Shown: piece by piece, positions 24,580 to 32,787 of the stretch
Numbering within the stretch: position 1 is the first letter of the stretch
How the letters are laid out: the number at the start of each line of letters is the position of its first letter
Assembly: GCF_003002825.1 (NCBI RefSeq)
Contig: NZ_PVTE01000038.1
Location: 1-40,619, forward strand
Source of the DNA: Spirosoma oryzae
GTDB lineage: Bacteria > Bacteroidota > Bacteroidia > Cytophagales > Spirosomataceae
DNA: 40,619 bases
Direction of reading: 5' to 3'
Program-made: the position numbers and the translations under genes
The notes under the pieces: model-generated
What the model saw: the letters and a program-made list of their open reading frames with translations, nothing else
Database searches by the model: none
What the model was told of the DNA's origin: nothing

Positions 24580-25629
24580 TTAAAAATCAGCATCCATGAC
24601 GAAGCCTTTGGGCTCTTCCTTGACGGCTGCGGGTACCGGGTTTTCAGCATCCTGCGGATTTTCCGACGCGGCTTTCATCGCCCGGAACTTGGCCATCACT
24701 TCGCCACGCTGGTATTCACCAACGCGCTTTTCGAAGAAGTTGGTCTTGCCCTGTAGCGAGATCATATCCATGAAGTCGAAGGGGTTCGAGACATTGTAGA
24801 TTTTCTTCAGACCCAGCGTTACCAGCAGGTGATCGGCCACGAAAGCGATGTACTGCTTCATCAGTTCTGCATTCATCCCGATCAGCGACACGGGCAGTGC
24901 ATCCGACACAAATTCCTGTTCGATTTCAACCGCGTTACGGATGATGTCGTACACCTGCGAATCCGGCATCTTGTTCTGGATGTGATCGGTGTACAGCATG
25001 CAGGCAAAGTCGCGGTGGAGACCCTCGTCGCGCGAGATCAGTTCGTTCGAGAACGTCAGGCCTGGCATCAGCCCACGCTTTTTGAGCCAGAAAATCGAGC
25101 AGAACGAGCCCGAAAAGAAAATACCTTCAACGGCCGCAAACGCGATCAGGCGTTCGGCAAACGTACCGTTTTCGATCCAGCGCAGCGCCCATTCGGCTTT
25201 CTTCTGCACGCAGGGAATGGTATCGACCGCGTTCAGCAGCCGGTCTTTCTCAACAGAGTCTTTGATATATGTATCGATGAGCAGCGAGTAGGTTTCCGAG
25301 TGGATATTCTCCATCATCACCTGAAAGCCGTAGAAGCACTTCGCTTCGGCATACTGCACTTCCGACAGAAAATTAACGGCCAGATTCTCGTTGACGATCC
25401 CGTCCGACGCGGCAAAGAAGGCCAGTATATGCGAGATAAAGTGCCGCTCGCCATCGTTCAGGTTATTCCAGTCTTTAAGATCCTGACCAAGGTCGATTTC
25501 TTCCGCCGTCCAGAACGACGCTTCGTGTGTCTTATAGAACTCCCAGATATCCCAGTGTTTGATCGGGAAGAGCACGAAACGGCTCGGATCTTCCTGCAAA
25601 ATTGGTTCGATAGTCTCCTGTGGTTGCAT
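24580..25629 (-). CDS. nrdB: Class I ribonucleotide reductase small subunit
   Basis: This 349-residue protein makes the di-iron tyrosyl radical needed to reduce ribonucleotides to deoxyribonucleotides. Metal-site residues can be placed by comparison with mouse R2: D76 in AASDGIVNENL, E107 and H110 in MENIHSETYSLL, and the radical tyrosine Y114. The later helices carry the remaining ligands. The C-terminal tail ends KGFVMDADF, like the mouse R2 tail (FTLDADF) that docks to the large subunit. It therefore belongs to the eukaryote-like class I branch common in Bacteroidota. nrdA is not adjacent in this window. A promoter-like box is at 25,701-25,730. Confidence 0.95.
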   Translation of the reverse strand: MQPQETIEPILQEDPSRFVLFPIKHWDIWEFYKTHEASFWTAEEIDLGQDLKDWNNLNDGERHFISHILAFFAASDGIVNENLAVNFLSEVQYAEAKCFYGFQVMMENIHSETYSLLIDTYIKDSVEKDRLLNAVDTIPCVQKKAEWALRWIENGTFAERLIAFAAVEGIFFSGSFCSIFWLKKRGLMPGLTFSNELISRDEGLHRDFACMLYTDHIQNKMPDSQVYDIIRNAVEIEQEFVSDALPVSLIGMNAELMKQYIAFVADHLLVTLGLKKIYNVSNPFDFMDMISLQGKTNFFEKRVGEYQRGEVMAKFRAMKAASENPQDAENPVPAAVKEEPKGFVMDADF

Positions 25630-25887
25630 AATACGGTTTATGATCTATAATATGTAGGGAATTGATCGGCGTTGGCCGACCAAGCGGATAAGCGTTTAGA
25701 CAAATTTAACCGTTCCGATTGCTTGCACAAGGTCAATGACCAAATCCTGTTTTCACATAGCCTACTTAATCGTATCGTTATCAACCGATTGGGATTATTG
25801 ACGCTAACGAACTTCTTTAAAAAGTTCTAAAAAACTTTTGGCTTACTGAAAATCAACACATTACAGGGTATTATCCTGACAGGACAC
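25630..25887. other. Upstream region of nrdB
   Basis: This non-coding stretch is AT-rich. It contains the nrdB promoter candidate and an AT hairpin (aaaagtt...aactttt near 25,820-25,842). I see no gene and no clear NrdR box pair. Confidence 0.4.
25701..25730 (-). promoter_or_regulatory. Bacteroidota-type promoter of nrdB
   Basis: On the minus strand TAAATTTG (25,701-25,708) matches the -7 consensus TAnnTTTG exactly. A TTG (25,728-25,730) lies 19 bases upstream, the usual -33 spacing. Transcription would start about 60-65 bases before the nrdB ATG. Confidence 0.55.
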
Positions 25888-25916
25888 AAAAAAAGGCCGC
25901 TTCCGTAGAAACGACC
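25888..25916 (-). terminator. Rho-independent terminator of the Hsp20-like gene
   Basis: On the minus strand ggtcgtttc pairs with gaagcggcc over 9 bp (two G-U pairs) around the loop tacg, followed at once by seven Ts. It lies about 57 bases after the Hsp20-like stop codon. Confidence 0.85.
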
Positions 25917-25972
25917 TATACTCTATCTATGGGCTACAGGACTTTTACCAGTCCCGGATGGGAAACGGAGTA

Positions 25973-26386
25973 CTAGAGGCTGTTTTTAATGTCGATCCGC
26001 CGATGTAGCTGCTCTTCATCTTTAAACGGTAGCGTCACTGTTACCCGGCCGTGCTCATATATAGCGTCGATCAGGTCACTGTCGACGAAGGTGGGTATGT
26101 CGAGCACGCGCATGAACATGGGCACCGCCAACCGCTGCACTGCTTCTTCTTCGTCGTCGGCGTCAGAATCGTTCAGCGTCGTCAACAGCGTATACAGGAC
26201 GAGCTTGTTACCTTCAACCAATACGTTGAACGCTTCCGGTCCAACACCAGGGGCTTTCAGGCGAACGATCAGTTTATCATCCTCTTTATCGACCTTGAAT
26301 GTAGCCCGACTCGATCCACCGTGTAGTGTGTTGAGCAGGTCTAGTTGGCCGCCTGTCCCCTGAAATACGTTTTCAATTGCTTTCAT
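25973..26386 (-). CDS. Hsp20/alpha-crystallin-like protein
   Basis: This 137-residue protein resembles small heat-shock proteins: RATFKVDKEDDKLIVRLKAP, GVGPEAFNVLVEGNKLVLYT and the last strand HGRVTVTLPF correspond to the alpha-crystallin beta-sandwich. The central region has an acidic insert (NDSDADDEEEAV) where the family loop lies. The canonical C-terminal I-x-I tail is only weakly present (RRIDI). It may be a holdase chaperone, or a divergent member with another binding role. It is a single gene with its own terminator. Confidence 0.7.
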   Translation of the reverse strand: MKAIENVFQGTGGQLDLLNTLHGGSSRATFKVDKEDDKLIVRLKAPGVGPEAFNVLVEGNKLVLYTLLTTLNDSDADDEEEAVQRLAVPMFMRVLDIPTFVDSDLIDAIYEHGRVTVTLPFKDEEQLHRRIDIKNSL

Positions 26387-26690
26387 AGGATTTGTTGTTT
26401 ACCGTTCAAGTAATAGCTTATGTACAAACGTCGTGCCCACGCCGGAAGTGGCTATTTTTTCCGCCATTCTGACCGAAAGGAGCCGCTTATTTTTCGCTAA
26501 ATCTGCCTTATTGACCGAATGAGGGCTATTTTTTAGTCGAACGGTAGGAATGAACCGACAAAATAGCTGGGGAAATAAAGCCCGTATACGTCGGGGATTC
26601 TGTTGCCGGGATTCCCCACCCCACAATCGCGTGCTGTGCCCAACACGAATGGCTGTAATGGTGGGATTTAGGCCGTACCTTTGCAACCGT
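26387..26690. other. Divergent gap between Hsp20-like gene and hemC
   Basis: No gene is supported here. It contains A/T-runs (ctattttttccg, ctattttttagtcg) and ends with the hemC promoter candidate. Upstream in-frame extension of hemC to 26,550 reads as junk and is rejected. Confidence 0.4.
26676..26683 (+). promoter_or_regulatory. Promoter -7 box of hemC, suggesting a near-leaderless mRNA
   Basis: TACCTTTG matches TAnnTTTG exactly and ends only seven bases before the hemC ATG. Transcription would start at or a few bases before the start codon. No clear -33 TTG is at the expected distance, which limits confidence. Confidence 0.4.
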
Positions 26691-27629
26691 ATGCATATCA
26701 AAATTGCCACCCGATCCAGCCGCCTGGCCCTCTGGCAGGCTGAACATATACAAGCCCGATTGCAAGCCGACGATGTCACGTCTGAACTGGTCCTGATCGA
26801 AACGAAAGGCGACCTGGTTCTCGACCGGTCGCTATCGAAAATCGGCTCGAAAGGCGTCTTCACGCAGGAGCTGGAAGATCAACTCTACGACGGCCGCGTC
26901 GACATTGCCGTGCACAGCGCTAAAGACCTACCATCGAGCCTACCGCCCGGCCTGCGCATCATTGCCTTTACCGAACGGGAGGTCGCCAACGACGTACTCG
27001 TCAGCCGCAATAAAGAACTATCGCTCACCAGCGGACAACCGTTCGTCATCGGCACTTCGTCAACCCGACGCATTGCCTTGCTGAAACATTACTGCCCACA
27101 TCTTACCACCATCGACATGCGGGGCAATCTGCAAACCCGCATCCGCAAACTCGATGAAGGGCAGTGCGATGCGTTGCTACTGGCCTACGCGGGTGTTCAC
27201 CGAATGGGCTACGATGAGCTAATCGTTGAACGTCTGCCGCTGTCGGAATTCACGCCCGCCGTTGGACAAGGCAGTATCGCCATCGAAGCCGCCGATTCAC
27301 TCGACAAAGAGAAGTACGACGTCATCCGTCGGCTGGTCAATCACGAACGGACCGAAGCGTGCCTGCTGGCCGAACGCTCGTTTCTGAACCGGTTGGAAGG
27401 CGGTTGCAGCATTCCGTCTTTTGCCCTGGCTCACTGGAGTGCCGGGCAGGGAAGCCCCGGACAGCTTAGCCTGACGGGTGGCCTGGTTAGTCTCGACGGT
27501 ACCGACATGCTGCGCGACACCTTCGATGGCCCGTATTCGGAAGCAACGGCGTTGGGTCATGCGCTGGCCGAAAGTATTCTGACGCGTGGGGGCGATACCA
27601 TTCTGACCAGCATTCGCGAACAGCTATGA
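26691..27629 (+). CDS. hemC: Porphobilinogen deaminase (hydroxymethylbilane synthase)
   Basis: This 312-residue enzyme joins four porphobilinogens to hydroxymethylbilane in heme synthesis. Seen: the start IKIATRSSRLALWQAEHI, the segment GSKGVFTQELEDQLYDGRVD then AVHSAKDLPSSLPPGL, IGTSSTRRIALL, DMRGNLQTRIRKLDEGQCDA, and the dipyrromethane cofactor cysteine in LEGGCSIPSF. The ATG at 26,691 gives the canonical N terminus. The stop overlaps the next ATG by four bases (ATGA), so translation of the acetyltransferase gene is probably coupled. Other hem genes are not in the window. Confidence 0.95.
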   Translation: MHIKIATRSSRLALWQAEHIQARLQADDVTSELVLIETKGDLVLDRSLSKIGSKGVFTQELEDQLYDGRVDIAVHSAKDLPSSLPPGLRIIAFTEREVANDVLVSRNKELSLTSGQPFVIGTSSTRRIALLKHYCPHLTTIDMRGNLQTRIRKLDEGQCDALLLAYAGVHRMGYDELIVERLPLSEFTPAVGQGSIAIEAADSLDKEKYDVIRRLVNHERTEACLLAERSFLNRLEGGCSIPSFALAHWSAGQGSPGQLSLTGGLVSLDGTDMLRDTFDGPYSEATALGHALAESILTRGGDTILTSIREQL

Positions 27630-28063
27630 CCGTTACCATTGCCCGAACCGACGCGCAGATTCGTCGGTGTCTGCCTGCCGTGCTTGCCCTGCGTCCGCAG
27701 TTCTCACCCGAACAGGCTCTGGAACAGATTCGCTTCCAGCAAACCGAAGACCGTTACATACTGGCGTTCATTGATCTGGGCGACGACATTGACGCACCGG
27801 CAGCAGTTGGGTACCGCATCCTGCACCTGCTGCACAGCGGCAAAACGCTCTACATCGACGACCTGTCAACCCTACCCGACGCACGCGGGAAAGGTTACGC
27901 CAGTATATTGCTCGACTTTATCATCGAACAGGCCCGGCAGGCGGGTTGTCAGACCGTTTCGCTGGATTCGGGACAAAACCCCGCCCGCTATGCTGCGCAC
28001 CGGCTGTACCTGAACAAGGGATTCAACATTACCAGCCATCATTTCCATCTGTCTTTGCAATAG
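27626..28063 (+). CDS. GNAT-family N-acetyltransferase
   Basis: This 145-residue protein has the GNAT core: YILAFIDLGD, a beta-strand pair, LYIDDLSTLPDARGKGYASI carrying the acetyl-CoA-binding R/Q-x-x-G-x-G/A motif (ARGKGYA), and the C-terminal AHRLYLNKGFNITSHHFHLS. The substrate cannot be predicted. It overlaps hemC by four bases and probably depends on hemC for translation. Confidence 0.85.
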   Translation: MTVTIARTDAQIRRCLPAVLALRPQFSPEQALEQIRFQQTEDRYILAFIDLGDDIDAPAAVGYRILHLLHSGKTLYIDDLSTLPDARGKGYASILLDFIIEQARQAGCQTVSLDSGQNPARYAAHRLYLNKGFNITSHHFHLSLQ

Positions 28064-28140
28064 CGTTGCAATTTGGTAGGTTGCAGTGCATTTTTCTGAT
28101 ACAACCGCATTCATGAACCGGCTTTGTGCCACCAAGGGCT

Positions 28141-29358
28141 ATGAATCTCTTTCGAATTAGCTGGCGTAACCTCACCGACCGGCCGCTGAGCAGTTTTCTG
28201 AGCGGCCTGCTCATGACCTTTGGCATCACGATTATTTCGCTGCTGCTGTTGTTGAACAAGCAGCTCGACGATCAGTTTCGGCGTAACATCAAGGGCATCG
28301 ACATGGTGCTGGGGGCGAAAGGCAGCCCGCTGCAACTGATTCTGTCCAGTATCTACCAGATCGATTCGCCCACGGGCAATATTCCGCTCGAAGAAGCCGA
28401 AAAGCTGACCCGTAATCCGATGATCAAAACGGCGATTCCGCTGTCGATGGGCGACAACTACCGCTCGTTTCGCATCGTCGGTACGAACAAGAAATACCTC
28501 GATCATTTCGGCGCTACCGTCGCGCAGGGTCGGTTGTTTCAACAGGATCTCGACGTGGTCATTGGTCCGCGTGTGGCACAGGTGGCCGGGCTGAAACTGG
28601 GCGATACGTTCTCCGGCTCGCACGGGCTTGACGCGGAAGGCGAAGTGCATGCCGATACCAAATACAAAGTCGTCGGTATTCTCAATCAGACCAACACGGT
28701 TACCGATCAGCTGATACTGACGCCCGTTTCGAGCGTCTGGGCCATTCACGAGCATCACGACGACGAGCACCACGATGGTGACGCGCACGAAGCCGAGGAA
28801 GAACACGACGAAGCGCCACGCGAGATTACCAGCATGCTGATCAAGTTCCGCAATCCGCTGGGGATGATGCTGGCGCGTGGGATCAACAGCAACTCGAAAC
28901 TACAGGCGGCCCTGCCCAACATCGAGATCAACCGCCTGTTCTCGCTGCTCGGCGTGGGCGTCGAAACGCTGCGCGGCCTGGCGATCGTGATCATGCTGAT
29001 TTCCGGTATCAGTGTATTTGTGTCGCTCTACAATTCGTTGAAAGAACGACGCTACGAGATGGCGCTGATGCTGTCGATGGGGGCCACGCGCATGCAGTTG
29101 TTCGGCATGTTGCTGCTCGAAGGGCTTGTCTTGGCGTTGCTGGGTTTCGTGCTCGGCATCGTACTAAGCCGCGTCGGGCTATGGCTGTTTTCGAGCAGCG
29201 TGTCGTCGGAATACCACTACAACCTGGCCGCGTTTGGTATTCTGCCCGAAGAATGGCTCCTGCTGGGCGTCGCCATTCTGATCGGCCTGCTGGCCGCTGC
29301 GTTGCCCGCCCTCGGTGTCTACCGAATGAATATTTCCCGTACTCTAGCTGAAGATTAA
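28141..29358 (+). CDS. FtsX/MacB-type ABC transporter permease with a His/Asp/Glu-rich loop
   Basis: This 405-residue permease has one N-terminal membrane segment (FLSGLLMTFGITIISLLLLL), a large periplasmic domain and three C-terminal membrane segments, with the FtsX-like SLYNSLKERRYEMALMLSMG. That is the layout of LolC/E, MacB and related complexes, which use ATP hydrolysis to move lipoproteins or other envelope substrates mechanically. The periplasmic domain contains a metal-ligand-rich loop at about residues 202-225 (HEHHDDEHHDGDAHEAEEEH), which suggests binding of zinc or another divalent metal. The ATPase partner is not adjacent. The ATG at 28,141 is preferred over an in-frame GTG at 28,126. 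It overlaps the aminopeptidase start by one base. Confidence 0.85.
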   Translation: MNLFRISWRNLTDRPLSSFLSGLLMTFGITIISLLLLLNKQLDDQFRRNIKGIDMVLGAKGSPLQLILSSIYQIDSPTGNIPLEEAEKLTRNPMIKTAIPLSMGDNYRSFRIVGTNKKYLDHFGATVAQGRLFQQDLDVVIGPRVAQVAGLKLGDTFSGSHGLDAEGEVHADTKYKVVGILNQTNTVTDQLILTPVSSVWAIHEHHDDEHHDGDAHEAEEEHDEAPREITSMLIKFRNPLGMMLARGINSNSKLQAALPNIEINRLFSLLGVGVETLRGLAIVIMLISGISVFVSLYNSLKERRYEMALMLSMGATRMQLFGMLLLEGLVLALLGFVLGIVLSRVGLWLFSSSVSSEYHYNLAAFGILPEEWLLLGVAILIGLLAAALPALGVYRMNISRTLAED

Positions 29359-31022
29359 TGCCCCTGTTACGCGCAACGTTCGCTTTTCTTTTTCTCTTTG
29401 TTTCGTATCAAAGCCGCGCGCAACTGGCGGCTGGTTATGGTGCCCGCTATGCCCAACCGGGCGTCGACGTGCTGAACTACGACTTCTCGCTAACACTCAG
29501 CGATTCGACCAATCGGATTGTCGGCGAAACCAAAATACGGTTTACCCGCGCCGACGATCGGCAGACAGTCTGGTTCGATCTCATCAGTCAGAAGGCTGAT
29601 TCGACCCGCCCCGATGCAACCGGTATGCGCGTGCGACGTGTGACGCTGGCCAACGGCAAAGCGGCTCCCTTCAGTCAGCGGAACGACCGCGTATTTATCA
29701 ACCTACCGGCGGCTCCCAATCAGCCGACTGAACTGACGATCGCCTACGCGGGTGTACCGGAACGGGGTCTTGTCATCAGCCACAACAAATTCGGCGATCG
29801 TACCTTTTTCGGTGACAACTGGCCCAACAACGCCCGGCATTATCTCCCCGTTGTCGACTACCTCGCCGACAAGGCGACCTGTTCGTTTACGGTCGATGCG
29901 CCGGCCGTATACCGCGTCATTGCCAATGGAAAATTCATCAGCGAAACGCCGATCCCCGGCAAGACAGCCCGCAAGCTGACGCGCTGGCAGGAAAGCACAC
30001 CCATTCCGACAAAAGTGATGGTCATTGGCGCGGCCCGCTTCGCGGTGCAGGATGTCGGCTCAGTCAACGGGGTGCCTGTGGAAAGCTGGCTGTACCCGCA
30101 GGACAGTCAGAAAGGGTTTATCGACTACCGCCCAGCCAAAGCGATTCTGGAGTACTTTCAGAATCAGATTGGCCCGTATTCGTACGAAAAACTGGCGAAC
30201 GTACAGTCGAAAACGGTGTTCGGCGGCATGGAAAACGCGAGTTGCATTTTCTACAACGAGAAGGTCATCGTGGGCCGACCGGACTCTGACGTGGAAGCCC
30301 TGTTGGCCCACGAAATTGCGCATCAGTGGTTTGGCAACTCAGCCACCGAAGCCGACTGGTCGCAGCTGTGGTTGAGCGAAGGTTTTGCCACGTATTTCTC
30401 GGCGCTGTACCTCGAACATGCCTACGGCAAAGACACGCTCAACGCAGTATTAAATCAGAACAAAGGCCAGATTTTTCGCTTCACAGCCGCCAAGCCCAAA
30501 GGCACGATCATCGACTCGACGGCAACGAACCTGAACGACCTGCTGAACCCTAACTCCTACCAGAAAGGTGGCTGGGTGCTGCACATGCTCCGCTGCGAAC
30601 TCGGCGACGAGTTGTTCTGGAAAGGCATCCGCGCCTACTATGCCGCCTACCGCAACCGCAACGCCCGCACCAGTGATCTCGTCGCGGTTATGGAACAAAC
30701 GTCCGGCCGGAAACTAGGCACCTTTTTTCAGCAGTGGCTCACGCAGCCGGGCTACCCGGAAGTTGTCTGGGGGTCGAACTACGATGCGAGTAAGCAGACG
30801 GTTGTGATCGACGTCCGACAGGCGCAACGTACGGGTTTTTTTACCATTCCGCTTGTGTTCAGCTTCCGCGATGCATCGGGCCGGGAAATCGCCCGCTCCC
30901 CCCGTCTGACGATGACTAAGCAGACACAAACCTTTACCATCCCTGCCGTCACCCGCCCCGCCACCGTCGTCATCGACCCCGACAATACCGTGCTGATGCG
31001 GGCTGTCGAGATGGGCAAGTAA
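29358..31022 (+). CDS. Secreted M1-family aminopeptidase
   Basis: This 554-residue zinc metalloprotease has a signal peptide (MPLLRATFAFLFLFVSYQSR, then AQ), an N-terminal beta domain and a gluzincin catalytic domain. The exopeptidase motif is GGMEN at about 289-293. The zinc site is HEIAH at 318-322 with E341 in WLSEGFATYF, the exact M1 spacing. A C-terminal domain shorter than in aminopeptidase N follows. It should remove N-terminal residues from peptides in the periplasm or outside the cell. It overlaps the permease gene by one base, so they are probably co-transcribed. Confidence 0.92.
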   Translation: MPLLRATFAFLFLFVSYQSRAQLAAGYGARYAQPGVDVLNYDFSLTLSDSTNRIVGETKIRFTRADDRQTVWFDLISQKADSTRPDATGMRVRRVTLANGKAAPFSQRNDRVFINLPAAPNQPTELTIAYAGVPERGLVISHNKFGDRTFFGDNWPNNARHYLPVVDYLADKATCSFTVDAPAVYRVIANGKFISETPIPGKTARKLTRWQESTPIPTKVMVIGAARFAVQDVGSVNGVPVESWLYPQDSQKGFIDYRPAKAILEYFQNQIGPYSYEKLANVQSKTVFGGMENASCIFYNEKVIVGRPDSDVEALLAHEIAHQWFGNSATEADWSQLWLSEGFATYFSALYLEHAYGKDTLNAVLNQNKGQIFRFTAAKPKGTIIDSTATNLNDLLNPNSYQKGGWVLHMLRCELGDELFWKGIRAYYAAYRNRNARTSDLVAVMEQTSGRKLGTFFQQWLTQPGYPEVVWGSNYDASKQTVVIDVRQAQRTGFFTIPLVFSFRDASGREIARSPRLTMTKQTQTFTIPAVTRPATVVIDPDNTVLMRAVEMGK

Positions 31023-31061
31023 TTTGTACTAACTTACCAGTACGCATCAACCGCTACGACC

Positions 31062-32168
31062 ATGCTCAAGCGCGTTTCCATCCAGAATTTCAAGAGCCTG
31101 AAAGACGTCACGCTCAATCTTCAAAAAGTTAACCTTTTGATCGGCCCGAACAATTCGGGAAAGACTAATTTTTTGAAGGCGCTGGAGTACTTCAACTTAT
31201 CTGTTTTGCAAGATGATATCGCTAGTGAGCGTCTAGCAAGAAAAGTTAGACATACAAATTCATCTGACTCTATGTCAATAGGACTCACGTTTCAACGCAA
31301 CGACGAAGAGCTAGAATTTAACAGAAAATTTGTCTTTACCAACGGCATCAATTTAGAATCTTCACAACGTATTCTCAGAGAAGGTGTTGTAATAGAAACG
31401 AATGAGCAGGGATATCCAGATGTAGCTTTTCTACGGTCTCAATTGGCTTATCTGAGAGTTTACAAACCAGACCCAAACAAACTAACGCAATCAGGTCTGG
31501 TCGCGAACAAGGCAGAAGTAGTCAATGCAGATGCCTCTAACTTGGTTGGATTCTTAGATCTAATGATTGGCAAGTACAGACGAACTGCTTTTGATCGTAT
31601 AGAGAAAGATTTGAATAAATGCGTACCTGAATTTGATGAGATAAGTTTGGACGACGCTCCAGCAACAGATGAACTAAAAAAAACATACGGTGATAAATCA
31701 TTTAAGCGTATAGGCTTAACAAATAACAAGCAAGGTGTCACTTATTGGGCTGATGAGCTGTCCGAGGGCACCCTATACTTCCTTTCTCTGCTTTGCATCA
31801 TAAACCAACCAAATCCCCCTAAACTTCTTTTATTAGAAGAGCCAGAAAAAGGAATACATCCTCGACGAATTTGGGAAGTTATGAAGTTCATCTTTCAGCT
31901 AGCTGAAGAGAAAGATGTACAAATAATTATAACTACTCACAATGAGCATGTAGTGAACGCTTTCTCATCAATACCCGAATCCGTATTTGTTTTTGACAAA
32001 GACGAAGAAACGGGAGCTACTTCAGTAAGAAATCTTCAAAAAGATATTATTGAACCCACTGACCGTATAAACGAAGAACTTGGCCTAGACAAAATTGACC
32101 TGACGTCTAATTTAGGAGAATACTGGATGTACGGCTTAATAGGTGGCGTCCCGTCTAATGTACAATGA
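31062..32168 (+). CDS. AAA (ABC-type, AAA_15/AAA_21) ATPase of a putative defence pair
   Basis: This 368-residue ATPase resembles OLD/RecF-type proteins. Walker A is GPNNSGKT at 28-35, the signature DELSEGTLYFLSL begins at 231, Walker B LLLLEEPEKGIHP has its acidic pair at E259-E260, and a histidine switch follows in IITTHNEHVVNAF. There is no fused TOPRIM domain, unlike OLD or Gabija GajA; a separate TOPRIM-like gene follows with a four-base overlap. The gene is AT-rich: one 60-base line at 31,201 has 22 G/C, against about 33 in housekeeping lines nearby. The composition points to acquisition. Possible relatives are the ATPases of PARIS, RloA/AbiL-type and DUF4276-linked pairs. Confidence 0.8.
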   Translation: MLKRVSIQNFKSLKDVTLNLQKVNLLIGPNNSGKTNFLKALEYFNLSVLQDDIASERLARKVRHTNSSDSMSIGLTFQRNDEELEFNRKFVFTNGINLESSQRILREGVVIETNEQGYPDVAFLRSQLAYLRVYKPDPNKLTQSGLVANKAEVVNADASNLVGFLDLMIGKYRRTAFDRIEKDLNKCVPEFDEISLDDAPATDELKKTYGDKSFKRIGLTNNKQGVTYWADELSEGTLYFLSLLCIINQPNPPKLLLLEEPEKGIHPRRIWEVMKFIFQLAEEKDVQIIITTHNEHVVNAFSSIPESVFVFDKDEETGATSVRNLQKDIIEPTDRINEELGLDKIDLTSNLGEYWMYGLIGGVPSNVQ

Positions 32169-32785
32169 GACAAACGCGAATAGACTATACACTGGTTGCT
32201 GAAGGTCACGCTGAATACGCCTTTATTCCGGCTTATCTACAGCTGATAGCGGCAAGATTCAATGTACAGGTTGTACTCAGTAAGTTAGGCTTTAAAGGCC
32301 AGAAAGCAGGAAAAGCTAAAGTACTTAAAGAAGCAAGTGCAATCTTTTCCACTGCCATTGGTCAGGGGCATCAACTACTTATTGTTGGCGTTGATTTGGA
32401 CAAACCCGACTACGAGCAAGAGCAACCTGGACACACAGCTGAGTGTAGATTACTACTGGATGCACTTGGTAAGACGCACAAAAAATTTGGAGATCGAATC
32501 GTGCATTTCGTAACTGTTCAAGCCATCGAACAATGGTTAGCGTACCAAAGCTATCAGACAAATATTGGCAAGAAGTATCCGCCTAACAGTCTGGAGAGCA
32601 AAACACAGGATGAACTCAAAAAGCAGTTGTACGGCGAAAAAACGAACGAAGTTGTTACGGAACGCGTCGCAACCAAGATAGCTTCGTCTGCTGACTTCGA
32701 CGAACTCGCCCGGCAATCGCGCAGTTTCAAACACTTCCACAATCAGGTCGTTCAGTTTTTGCAGGCGTACAGCAAAACTGACTGA
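32165..32785 (+). CDS. TOPRIM-like (DUF4276/RloB/AriB-type) partner of the ATPase
   Basis: This 206-residue protein has the acidic pattern of TOPRIM nucleases. The first motif is LVAEGHAEYAFI with E13; the second is VGVDLDKPD with D77, D79 and D82; and a later AIEQWLAYQ at about 121-129 resembles the E-x-W-L motif of DUF4276 and RloB proteins. In related defence systems this partner is the nuclease or toxin controlled by the ATPase. Here it overlaps the ATPase by four bases (ATGA), so expression is coupled. Composition is AT-rich at first and drifts to host-like by the end. The stop is only two bases before the next gene. Exact family membership is uncertain. Confidence 0.7.
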   Translation: MRQTRIDYTLVAEGHAEYAFIPAYLQLIAARFNVQVVLSKLGFKGQKAGKAKVLKEASAIFSTAIGQGHQLLIVGVDLDKPDYEQEQPGHTAECRLLLDALGKTHKKFGDRIVHFVTVQAIEQWLAYQSYQTNIGKKYPPNSLESKTQDELKKQLYGEKTNEVVTERVATKIASSADFDELARQSRSFKHFHNQVVQFLQAYSKTD

Positions 32786-32787
32786 CC

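Noticed and set aside
26399..26863. A 154-codon minus-strand frame between the Hsp20-like gene and hemC
   Set aside because: It runs antisense into the conserved hemC N terminus and reads as low-quality sequence.
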